Origin: an uncultured Caulobacterales bacterium
GTDB lineage: Bacteria > Pseudomonadota > Alphaproteobacteria > Caulobacterales > Maricaulaceae
NCBI GenBank assembly: GCA_938003545.1
Contig: CALKXY010000033.1
Span: 1-64,000, forward strand
DNA: 64,000 nucleotides
Reading direction: 5' to 3'
Shown here: one piece after another, positions 47,692 through 55,533 of the stretch
Position numbering within the stretch: the first letter of the stretch is position 1
How the letters are laid out: the number at the start of each line of letters is the position of its first letter
Program-made: the position numbers and the translations under genes
Notes under the pieces: model-generated
What the model saw: the letters and a program-made list of their open reading frames with translations, nothing else
Told to the model about the DNA's origin: nothing
The model's database searches: none

Positions 47692-49293
47692 GTGTCCAAA
47701 ATGAAGCTGACATTGCTGGGGTCTGTCATGGCCTTTGGCCTTGCGCCACAAGTCGTCGCGCAAGATGCGACAATCATCTTTGCCGATGCGGACGCCTATG
47801 AAGTCATCCTTGATCAGCCTGCGGGAGCTGAATTCAAATCCTTGCGCGATTTGATGCCACAGCAAAGCGCCCCTCAAGATCAAACTGCCCCCGACGCAAG
47901 TCCACTGATTCAGCAACAAGCGGGTGTGCCGCTGCCGCAACCTCAGGCTACGCCGCCCTCGCAATTCATGATGCCGAAGAATGTCATGGATCTTCCGATC
48001 AGTTCCTTGCCGTCAATTGCGAACCTTGTTGATCGTGTCAGCCCGTCAGTGGTCAACATCGTTGTCACGACTGAGAGCGGAGAAACAACAAGTGAAGGCC
48101 AAGGGTCAGGCTTTGTGATTTCTGATAAGCTGGAAGTCGTCACGAATTATCACGTCATTGAAGGCGGGACGAATATAGACATCGAATTCAATGATGGCCG
48201 GAAATATGCAGCCAAAATTCTTGGTACGGATGAAGAGACTGATTTAGCCCTGCTTGAGATTGATACAGATGAAAAGATTCCGCATGTAAATTTTCACAAA
48301 CCAAAAGACCTTCGTATTGGTGATTGGGTTGTGGCGATTGGTAATCCATTTGGAATCGGACAATCAACATCCCTTGGCGTTATCTCTGCGATTGGCCGAG
48401 AGAAGGTCGATAGCGGCTCCTATGTCGATTATATTCAAACGGATGCCACGATTAACCGCGGGAATTCGGGCGGACCATTATTCAATCTTGCGGGCGATGT
48501 TGTCGGCGTAAACTCTGCGATTTACTCCCCAACGGGCGCCAGTGTTGGGATTGCCTTTGTTATTCCGCATCATACGGCAGACCGCATCATCAATGCGCTC
48601 AGAACTGAAGGCCGAGTGCGGCGCGGATATTTGGGTGCAGGTTTGCGGACAGCAGAATATTCAATTGATGGCAAACCTGGCGTTTTCAAAGGTGGCGCGA
48701 CGGTCAATGACGTCCTTCCTGGGTCTCCAGCAGATATTTACGGCCTTCAGGTCGACGACATTATTTTGAATATTGACGGTAAAGTCGTCAAAAACTCGAT
48801 CGAAGCGACGCGCGCAATTGCGAAAGTGCCGCCAGGGAATGTCGCGAAGTTTATCTATGAGCGGGATGAAAAAACCTATGCGCTAGATGTTCAAATTGGC
48901 GAACGCCCCGAAAAATATGAAATAGAAAAGGCCAGCGCCGAAGTGCAAGGTCTGCCGCCGCCACCGCCGCCTGAAGATAAATCCAAGCCAAAGGTCAATA
49001 TTGATACGGGCGTTCATGTCCTTGATATTTCTGCCGAATTTCGATCCGCCATTAACATGCGGTCAGATCAAGTCGGAATTTACGTCGAAGGCGTAGATCC
49101 CGGAAGTGCAGCGGAACAAGCTGGTTTTAAAACAGGCATGGTTTTGATGGAAGCGGATGGTCAGCCCATCGCAGAAGTCGCCAAATGGAAATCTATCGTG
49201 TTGAACGCGAAAGAAGCACAGCAAGACGGTCTCGTGGTTAATGTCCGAGTAAAAGACGGACGCGAGACATATATGGTTTTGCCGTTAATTTAG
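47692..49293 (+). CDS. degP: HtrA/DegP-family periplasmic serine protease
   Basis: A 533-residue protease/chaperone of the periplasm with a signal peptide (about 1-23, ending VVAQ). A proline- and glutamine-rich segment (about 55-95) precedes the trypsin-like domain with triad His154 (VVTNYHVIEG), Asp184 (EETDLALLEI) and Ser259 (NRGNSGGPLF). Two PDZ domains follow (about 310-400 and 430-530), joined by a PPPPPPEDKSKPK linker. Such proteases degrade misfolded envelope proteins. The GTG at 47692 has an AAGGGGA upstream; ATG 47701 is an alternative. A second regulator/kinase pair lies directly downstream, so the protease may be tied to envelope sensing. Confidence 0.92.
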   Translation: MSKMKLTLLGSVMAFGLAPQVVAQDATIIFADADAYEVILDQPAGAEFKSLRDLMPQQSAPQDQTAPDASPLIQQQAGVPLPQPQATPPSQFMMPKNVMDLPISSLPSIANLVDRVSPSVVNIVVTTESGETTSEGQGSGFVISDKLEVVTNYHVIEGGTNIDIEFNDGRKYAAKILGTDEETDLALLEIDTDEKIPHVNFHKPKDLRIGDWVVAIGNPFGIGQSTSLGVISAIGREKVDSGSYVDYIQTDATINRGNSGGPLFNLAGDVVGVNSAIYSPTGASVGIAFVIPHHTADRIINALRTEGRVRRGYLGAGLRTAEYSIDGKPGVFKGGATVNDVLPGSPADIYGLQVDDIILNIDGKVVKNSIEATRAIAKVPPGNVAKFIYERDEKTYALDVQIGERPEKYEIEKASAEVQGLPPPPPPEDKSKPKVNIDTGVHVLDISAEFRSAINMRSDQVGIYVEGVDPGSAAEQAGFKTGMVLMEADGQPIAEVAKWKSIVLNAKEAQQDGLVVNVRVKDGRETYMVLPLI

Positions 49294-49319
49294 AAACTTG
49301 AAGAATTGGGTGGGGACCT

Positions 49320-50003
49320 ATGGAGAAAAAGATGAGAATACTTGTCGTCGAAGATGACTCAGTCGCCGCCGAATATGTCCGCAAGGGCCTTATGGAAGCG
49401 GGTCATGTTGTAGACCTTGCCCCCGATGGTGACCTTGGCCTCGAAATGGCGCGCGCTGCCGATTATGACGCGTTGATTTTGGACCGTATGCTTCCCAAGC
49501 GTGACGGGTTGGAAGTCCTGAGTGAGTTGCGTGAAGACGGCGATGCTGTTCCTGTTTTGATTTTATCGGCTTTGGGTGAAGTCGATCAAAAGGTTGAAGG
49601 CCTGCGCGCAGGCGGCGATGATTATCTTGCTAAACCGTATAGTTTCACCGAGCTTTTGGCGCGTGTCGAAGCCATTGGGCGGCGGTCTGACCCGACAGCA
49701 GCGGTCACAAAGCTAAAAGTCGGTGGTTTGGAAATGGATCTCTTGGCGCGAACTGTTCGTCGTGATGGCCAAAAAATCTTGCTACAACCGCGCGAGTTTC
49801 GTCTTCTGGAATGTTTGATGCGGAATGCTGGACGGGTTGTAACGCGTACGATGTTGCTCGAAAAAGTCTGGGACTACCACTTTGACCCCCAAACTAACGT
49901 CATTGATGTTCATATCTCGCGCCTTCGGGGTAAGATCGACAAAGAGTTCGAAGAACCGCTTCTGCACACAGTGCGCGGTGCGGGCTATCGTTTGCATGTC
50001 TAG
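49320..50003 (+). CDS. OmpR-family response regulator (second pair)
   Basis: A 227-residue winged-helix regulator. The receiver has EDD (11-13), phospho-acceptor Asp55 in LILDRMLPKRDG, the switch residue in LILSALGEVDQ and Lys in DDYLAKPYS. The effector domain contains LQPREFRLLECLMRNAGRVV and TNVIDVHISRLRGKID, with GAGYRLH at the end; this is close to CusR/QseB-like regulators. ATG 49332 (MRIL) is an alternative start. Spacing of 26 bases to the upstream protease and 33 to the downstream kinase suggests one operon. Confidence 0.92.
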   Translation: MEKKMRILVVEDDSVAAEYVRKGLMEAGHVVDLAPDGDLGLEMARAADYDALILDRMLPKRDGLEVLSELREDGDAVPVLILSALGEVDQKVEGLRAGGDDYLAKPYSFTELLARVEAIGRRSDPTAAVTKLKVGGLEMDLLARTVRRDGQKILLQPREFRLLECLMRNAGRVVTRTMLLEKVWDYHFDPQTNVIDVHISRLRGKIDKEFEEPLLHTVRGAGYRLHV

Positions 50004-50036
50004 TCTCGCCCGATTTTAAAAGGTAAGGCGCGCCAT

Positions 50037-51629
50037 ATGGGCGGTGCTATCAAAAAACTATATCGCAACACGCTCTTCCGGCTTTCGCTGTTGAGCGGGT
50101 TGCTCTTTGTCCTCTCGCTTTTTGTGGCGTTGGGATATATTTATTATGCGACGATCGAGAGCGAGTTACGCCAAGTTGACCGCTCGAACGAAGCCGAGAT
50201 CACAGAGCTTCAGACATTATATGACCGCGCGGGAACGCTGGCGGTCGCGAATGCAGGAGAACGTGGGCTTTTATCGCCAGAGCTTGAGCCCACTCAGAAG
50301 AACTATAAACTTATTTATCATCAAGCGGGACATGCGTTTTTAAAGAACGCCGTGTTTCAACGTGGTCTGTCGAATAGTGCTGTGCTTGAACGAGTCTATG
50401 TTTTGGAAGGCCCGCCAGGCCCTGACCGCGTTACGGGTAACCTGGCAGATAAAGCCGTCAAAACGACGGGCCAAGAAACCAGCCTCATTCCTGAGTTGGA
50501 AAATGCAAGTTTCACGCGGCTGGAATTTATCTATTCCGTTCAATCTGATGAGGGAGAGCGTGTGGATCGCCGCGCCCGTGCGATTGCAGGGAATATTTTA
50601 TTCGGGGATGAACCGACGATCCGTATTTTAGTTGGACGTGATGTCGAGAGTATCTCGCGCACGGGCGAACGCGTCCGTAACGCGATTTTGGTGTCTGCAG
50701 GTATCGCGCTTTTCTTAGGCTTATTGTCGTCTTGGTTCGTCTCGCGTCGCTTTGCGCGCCGAGTCGAGAGCTTTAACCGCCTTGCAACAGATGTGCGTGC
50801 AGGAAATTTGGAGCGCCGCGCGCCGCGAAACTATTCCGAAGACGAAATGGACCTTCTCGCGGAACATTTGAACGCAATGCTGGATCATATCGGCCGCTTG
50901 ATGCAAGCGATGCGTTATGCGGGAGATAGTGTCGCGCATGATTTGCGAACGCCCCTGACTCGCCTGCGCACGCGGTTAGAGACGGCAGCGGTTGAATTGG
51001 GCGATAAGAAAGAAGCTGAAATTTTATATGACGCGGCCAATGATGCTGACCAGCTCCTGTCTACTTTTGATTCTGTATTGCGTATTGCGAGGCTGGAAGC
51101 GGGAGAACGGCGAGAGCTTTTGAAACCTTTGGACCCGAAACCAATTCTTGATGACTTGGCGGAACTTTACGAACCCGCTTGCGAAGATGCCGGTTTGAGT
51201 TTTGAGGCGGATATTGCGCCTAAAACACTGATCCTCGCAGACCGAGGTTTGTTATCGCAAGCTGTTTCCAACCTGCTTGAAAACGCCATTAAATACACAC
51301 CTCGCGATGGTTCTATTCGCTTGGTTTGCCGCAAGAAACGCGGTGGCAATATTGAGGTTGCGATTTGCGATGATGGGCCCGGCATTCCGAGCTGGGACCG
51401 TGAACGCGTGAAGGAACGCTTTGTCCGCTTGGATAAATCCCGCTCTCTACCGGGTAGTGGTCTGGGACTGTCGCTTGTCGAGGCCGTAGCTGACCTTCAT
51501 CAAGCGGATTTTGTTATGAGCGACAATGAATCATTGCTGCCTGTTGACCAAGGTGGTGATCCAGACCGCCCCGGACTTCGGGCTGCGCTAATCTTTCCTC
51601 GCGCCAAGGCAAGGCCTTCAGAAACCTAA
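50037..51629 (+). CDS. HAMP-containing sensor histidine kinase (second pair)
   Basis: A 530-residue membrane kinase: helix 1 at about 13-37, a periplasmic domain of about 175 residues, helix 2 at about 216-236 (AILVSAGIALFLGLLSSWFV), and a HAMP domain (SRRFARRVESFNRLATDVRA). The phospho-acceptor is His301 in GDSVAHDLRTPLTRLRTRLE. The ATPase part has NLLENAIKYTP, CDDGPGIP and GSGLGLSLVEAV. This is the usual partner of the CusR/QseB-like regulator upstream. The signal is unknown; association with degP suggests envelope or metal stress. It converges on the PleC-type kinase gene. Confidence 0.92.
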   Translation: MGGAIKKLYRNTLFRLSLLSGLLFVLSLFVALGYIYYATIESELRQVDRSNEAEITELQTLYDRAGTLAVANAGERGLLSPELEPTQKNYKLIYHQAGHAFLKNAVFQRGLSNSAVLERVYVLEGPPGPDRVTGNLADKAVKTTGQETSLIPELENASFTRLEFIYSVQSDEGERVDRRARAIAGNILFGDEPTIRILVGRDVESISRTGERVRNAILVSAGIALFLGLLSSWFVSRRFARRVESFNRLATDVRAGNLERRAPRNYSEDEMDLLAEHLNAMLDHIGRLMQAMRYAGDSVAHDLRTPLTRLRTRLETAAVELGDKKEAEILYDAANDADQLLSTFDSVLRIARLEAGERRELLKPLDPKPILDDLAELYEPACEDAGLSFEADIAPKTLILADRGLLSQAVSNLLENAIKYTPRDGSIRLVCRKKRGGNIEVAICDDGPGIPSWDRERVKERFVRLDKSRSLPGSGLGLSLVEAVADLHQADFVMSDNESLLPVDQGGDPDRPGLRAALIFPRAKARPSET

Positions 51630-51705
51630 AGGGCCGACTAAAATATTTATCAGGTAATCCAATTTGCCTGAGGCGCGACCCAAGACATCAATACGCTGAA
51701 AAAGT

Positions 51706-54561
51706 TTATGCCGCTGTATTTCTTTTAAGTGGCATAGGCGGCGGAGCAGGTTGCGCGGGCTGCATCATTTGTGGCTGAGGTGCAGGCGTTTCATCTGGTA
51801 ATGATCCGCCACTGGCCTGAAGCACATCTGCGATATCTTGAGCCAGTCGAGAAATCTCGCTGCCAACTTCGTTTGATTGCGGCTTGGCGACTTTTTGTTG
51901 AACATAACTTGGCAGAGTAAAGGTGACGGTAGTGCCTTCGCCGACAACAGAACTAATATTAAAGTTGCCGCCGTGTAGTTCGACTAATGATTTCGACAAG
52001 GCAAGGCCAAGGCCTGTACCTTCATGTTGTCTGGAATGTTGACTATCAATTTGCTCGAAAGGTTGTGCCAAGCGGCTGATGTCTTCACTGGAAATACCAA
52101 TGCCTGTATCGGACACGCGGACGATGAGGCCTGCTGATTTAGGCTCGACGGACAAGGTTACGACGCCGCCTTCAGGCGTAAACTTGATTGCATTTGTCGT
52201 CAGATTCAACAGGATTTGTTTGACGGCGCGTGGGTCCGCGTCAATTTCCGGCGTTTGACTGCCATCATATATCAGCTTCAAACGGTTTTCATCCGCGCGA
52301 CCACGCACGATGCGAATGACTTGTGCGATCATGTCAGACATGATCATCGGTTCTGTATTCAGTGTCATCTTACCGGCTTCAATCTTAGACATGTCCAGAA
52401 TGTCGTTGATCAGCGAGAGGAGATGCTGTCCAGAAAAGAGAATGTCATTGACGTATTCTTTATAACGCGGATCCCCCAGCGGCCCGAACATCTCTTTTTT
52501 CATGATATCGGAGAAGCCGTTAATCGCATTGAGTGGTGTCCGCAGCTCATGGCTCATATTTGCCAAAAACTCAGACTTAGATTGGTTGGCTTCTTCAGCA
52601 CGAATTTTTTCTTGTTCGTAGTTTTCAGCAAGTTCAACGATGCGGACTTGTGATTTTCTCAAGACATTGATGGTCTTCTCCAGCGCGTCTTGATTGACCT
52701 GCAACTGATGTTCACGTGTACGGATAGCTGTGACTTCTGTGCCGATGGAAACGCGTCCGCCATCAACGGTGTTGGTTTCCAGGTAACGTACCCACCGTCC
52801 GTCAGCGAGTTGAATTTCGCTGCCTGTGCCGTCTTCAAGGCGAATAGTTTGCGCGATGGCTTGTGTCGCGTGGTATTCAACCATGGCATATTGCGTACCT
52901 TGGCGCAGGACGCCGGGTTGAAAGCCGAAAAAGTCTTCAAACTTACTGTTCCACAGAAGCAAGCGGTCCATTTGATCCCAGATCACAAAACTATCATTCA
53001 TAGAGCGCAGCGCATCGAATAAACGTACTTCTGCGGCTTGCAGACGGGCTTGTGCGCCGCGGGCTTCTGTAATGTCCAACGCCATGCCGATAACGAGTTT
53101 TGTCTGATCATCGCGGAATGTTGGCCGTCCACGACAGGATAAAAAGATCGGCAGATTAGCTGCGCCTAGCTCGATCTCAAACGATCCATTTAACGTGGCC
53201 CGTTTAAGTTGGCTGTAAAACTGATCGCGGTGTGAAACAGAAAATAGGGCAAGAAATTGCGGTAAAGGCAAAACGGTTTCATTTTCGCCTAATCCCATTG
53301 TTCTGGCTAGGGATTGCGAGAGATAGGCCGTATTCCGCGTTAGGTCGACTTCCCAAATACCGCCATTCGATCCATCGACAGCCGCGCGGTAGCGTTGTTG
53401 GGAGATCTCTTCTTCTGCATCTTGTTGTCGGACCGCGTCAATTTGCTTCAAGAGTTGGTTCATCAACATCCAGATGAGCCAAGCTGAACCCAAGAAAAGC
53501 AGGCCGAATAAGAGCAGGTTTTGTAAATGGCTGTAATCTTTACCACGCGGACGAACATCCATTACGGACAAGAATGTGTTCGGGATGCGGACAGACCCAA
53601 ACCAAATTTTTTCGTCATTTCGCTCGCGCGCTATGACTGTTGACGTTGCCGCCCCACGCGTGGTCTCTGATAATGTGTTTGCAGAAATGCGGTAAAATGT
53701 TTGCGGACCCTGAGACGCAATGTCTACCGGACCGTCGATAACGCGGCCTGTATCTCGGACAATGGAACGTGTTCCATTCAGATTGCCGATGAGTGTGCCG
53801 GGCATCAGAGCGACAACCAAAAACCTGTCCCCTGACCGGCGGGTAATAACGGGTGTGGCTGTGCCTTTTGTATTGATGAGGGAATTCACCGCGAAACCAT
53901 TAGGTGGAAAATTTCGGCGATCGAGCGCCGCCAATTGCCGTCCTGCACCGGGTGTCTCAGCTTGTATCGTGCCGCTACCGTCAATGAGGGCGGCGCCCGC
54001 GACTCTGCCCGAGCGCGCGACGAAGTTTATCATGCTCTGCGGGCCCGCGTTCATAGAGAGAGCCGTGTCAACCCATTCGATTTCAGCCTTGAGTGCGCGA
54101 TCGATCGAATAGGCTTCCGAAGATAGCGAGGTTTCGAATATCGTGATTTCTTCGGCGCGGCTTTCATTCACGTCATAGATAAACTTGGTCATCGCGATGA
54201 TCAGGAAAAGCGTGAAGAACAAGAGCGTTGTAATCAGTAGCCGTGTGAATGCTGATCGCCCACCTAAGCGCGCGGATAGGCGCGATACAAAATCGCCTGC
54301 GTCGCCGGAGGTTCCAGGAGGTACAGAGAATCCTGATAAAGTCCCTGTCGACGCACTGGGGCGCACTATGTTTCTGGACGGAACAGGTAAGGGGGGCGGG
54401 GCTGGCTGCGCATGCATTTGCGGCTGTTGTGGATTGGCCTGAGTCGGGTGAGGCTGTGGAACATAGGGTTGCGGTTGGGCATGAGGCGTTGCTGGCGCAG
54501 CTGCGCCACCTCTTGCATTTTCACCCTGTGTGGGCCCGTTTTGGTTGTCACCGTAATTCAA
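51706..54561 (-). CDS. PleC/DivJ-type PAS histidine kinase with Pro/Gln-rich termini
   Basis: A 951-residue membrane kinase. The first 90 residues are low-complexity Pro/Gln/Ala (cytoplasmic); helix 1 is about 107-127, a periplasmic domain follows to helix 2 (about 342-366, LLLFGLLFLGSAWLIWMLMN), then two PAS domains (about 385-500 and 510-620), a coiled coil, and the kinase core. His671 lies in FLANMSHELRTPLNAINGFS, followed by MFGPLGDPRYKEYVNDILFS and DMSKIEAGK, wording typical of PleC/DivJ kinases that control cell polarity through DivK. ATPase motifs TNAIKFTPEGG, DTGIGI and GTGLGLALSKSL are present. The C-terminal 50 residues are again proline-rich. No receiver domain is present. Confidence 0.87.
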   Translation of the reverse strand: MNYGDNQNGPTQGENARGGAAAPATPHAQPQPYVPQPHPTQANPQQPQMHAQPAPPPLPVPSRNIVRPSASTGTLSGFSVPPGTSGDAGDFVSRLSARLGGRSAFTRLLITTLLFFTLFLIIAMTKFIYDVNESRAEEITIFETSLSSEAYSIDRALKAEIEWVDTALSMNAGPQSMINFVARSGRVAGAALIDGSGTIQAETPGAGRQLAALDRRNFPPNGFAVNSLINTKGTATPVITRRSGDRFLVVALMPGTLIGNLNGTRSIVRDTGRVIDGPVDIASQGPQTFYRISANTLSETTRGAATSTVIARERNDEKIWFGSVRIPNTFLSVMDVRPRGKDYSHLQNLLLFGLLFLGSAWLIWMLMNQLLKQIDAVRQQDAEEEISQQRYRAAVDGSNGGIWEVDLTRNTAYLSQSLARTMGLGENETVLPLPQFLALFSVSHRDQFYSQLKRATLNGSFEIELGAANLPIFLSCRGRPTFRDDQTKLVIGMALDITEARGAQARLQAAEVRLFDALRSMNDSFVIWDQMDRLLLWNSKFEDFFGFQPGVLRQGTQYAMVEYHATQAIAQTIRLEDGTGSEIQLADGRWVRYLETNTVDGGRVSIGTEVTAIRTREHQLQVNQDALEKTINVLRKSQVRIVELAENYEQEKIRAEEANQSKSEFLANMSHELRTPLNAINGFSDIMKKEMFGPLGDPRYKEYVNDILFSGQHLLSLINDILDMSKIEAGKMTLNTEPMIMSDMIAQVIRIVRGRADENRLKLIYDGSQTPEIDADPRAVKQILLNLTTNAIKFTPEGGVVTLSVEPKSAGLIVRVSDTGIGISSEDISRLAQPFEQIDSQHSRQHEGTGLGLALSKSLVELHGGNFNISSVVGEGTTVTFTLPSYVQQKVAKPQSNEVGSEISRLAQDIADVLQASGGSLPDETPAPQPQMMQPAQPAPPPMPLKRNTAA

Positions 54562-54738
54562 GCGATAATCCCCTTAGCCTGTCGGCAATCCCCAGCGCGA
54601 TGTTCGATCAAACAGCCGTACGAATCACTCCCTACAGGGTTAACGACCTGCTTCGGTGTAGTCGAACGAAACGTGGTTAACATAAGGTTGAAATTTAACG
54701 CCAGGCCAGCTTTCAGCTGCATATTCGTTGCGAAACCG

Positions 54739-55467
54739 TTATGAAATTCGCGGTTCAGGCTCTGGACGGCCAATCGCATAGCCTTGAGCTGCATCGAACC
54801 CTAGTTCTTTTACGAATGTATGTATCTCGTTCGTCTCGACACCTTCCGCAATAAACCGCACATCCAAAGCGTCACGAAGGGACAGTAAAGCTTTCAAAAT
54901 CGCACGATCTCGGGCCGTATTAAACGCTGCGGCAACAAAACCGCCGTCAATTTTTAACCAGTTACAAGGCAGGGCGCGTAGATACCGAATGGACGCCGCG
55001 CCTGCACCGACATCATCCAGACAAACAGGGTGACCTCTAGACTTTAATTCGGTCAACAAAACTTCGGCATGGCTCAATTCCACCATATCCCAGCTTTCCG
55101 TTAGTTCGATAATCAATTTGGTGGGGGACGCCTTAAGCGCCGTTAAACACGCCAGTACCGCAGATTTAAAATTAGGTTTATCCACCGATGCGCCCGACAG
55201 ATTGATGGCAATCCCTGATCCATCGGGATGTTTGTTCAACACCAATATGGCCTGCGCGAGCATGGAGAGATCCAAGTCTTTAATCACGCCTGACACTTCG
55301 GCAGGGCGCAATACACCCTCTAAGTGGTCCTCACTATCAAAGCGGACGAGCCACTCATGGTGATGAATTTTACCGTCGGACAGGTTTATGATCGGCTGAC
55401 GCAGCACTGAGAAGCGTTGCTCAGAGACATGGTCGCGAAACCCTTCGGCAGTGTGTAGAATAGACAT
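54739..55467 (-). CDS. EAL-domain protein (cyclic-di-GMP phosphodiesterase-like)
   Basis: A 242-residue stand-alone EAL domain. The opening glutamate is kept but the signature reads EWL (Glu38) instead of EAL, in HHHEWLVRF. Other catalytic residues are visible: Asn in AINLSGAS, Glu in IELTESWD, two Asp in LDDVGAGAAS, Lys in NWLKIDGGFV, Glu in IAEGVET and Gln in AAQGYAIGRP. Hydrolysis of cyclic di-GMP is therefore likely, though not certain. There is no sensor or membrane part. It lies upstream of the PleC-type kinase gene on the same strand, with 177 bases between, and both act in cell-cycle and surface decisions in related bacteria. Confidence 0.85.
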   Translation of the reverse strand: MSILHTAEGFRDHVSEQRFSVLRQPIINLSDGKIHHHEWLVRFDSEDHLEGVLRPAEVSGVIKDLDLSMLAQAILVLNKHPDGSGIAINLSGASVDKPNFKSAVLACLTALKASPTKLIIELTESWDMVELSHAEVLLTELKSRGHPVCLDDVGAGAASIRYLRALPCNWLKIDGGFVAAAFNTARDRAILKALLSLRDALDVRFIAEGVETNEIHTFVKELGFDAAQGYAIGRPEPEPRIS

Positions 55468-55533
55468 GTCTGCCCTCTAACACGGAAGGCAGAACAAAGC
55501 GTTTACGCGCAAACCAAATTCTATTTGCCTTTG

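Noticed and set aside
54249-54680. Long open frame opposite the PleC-type kinase N-terminus
   Set aside because: It is the complement of the Pro/Gln-rich coding region and shows no start signal or recognisable domain.
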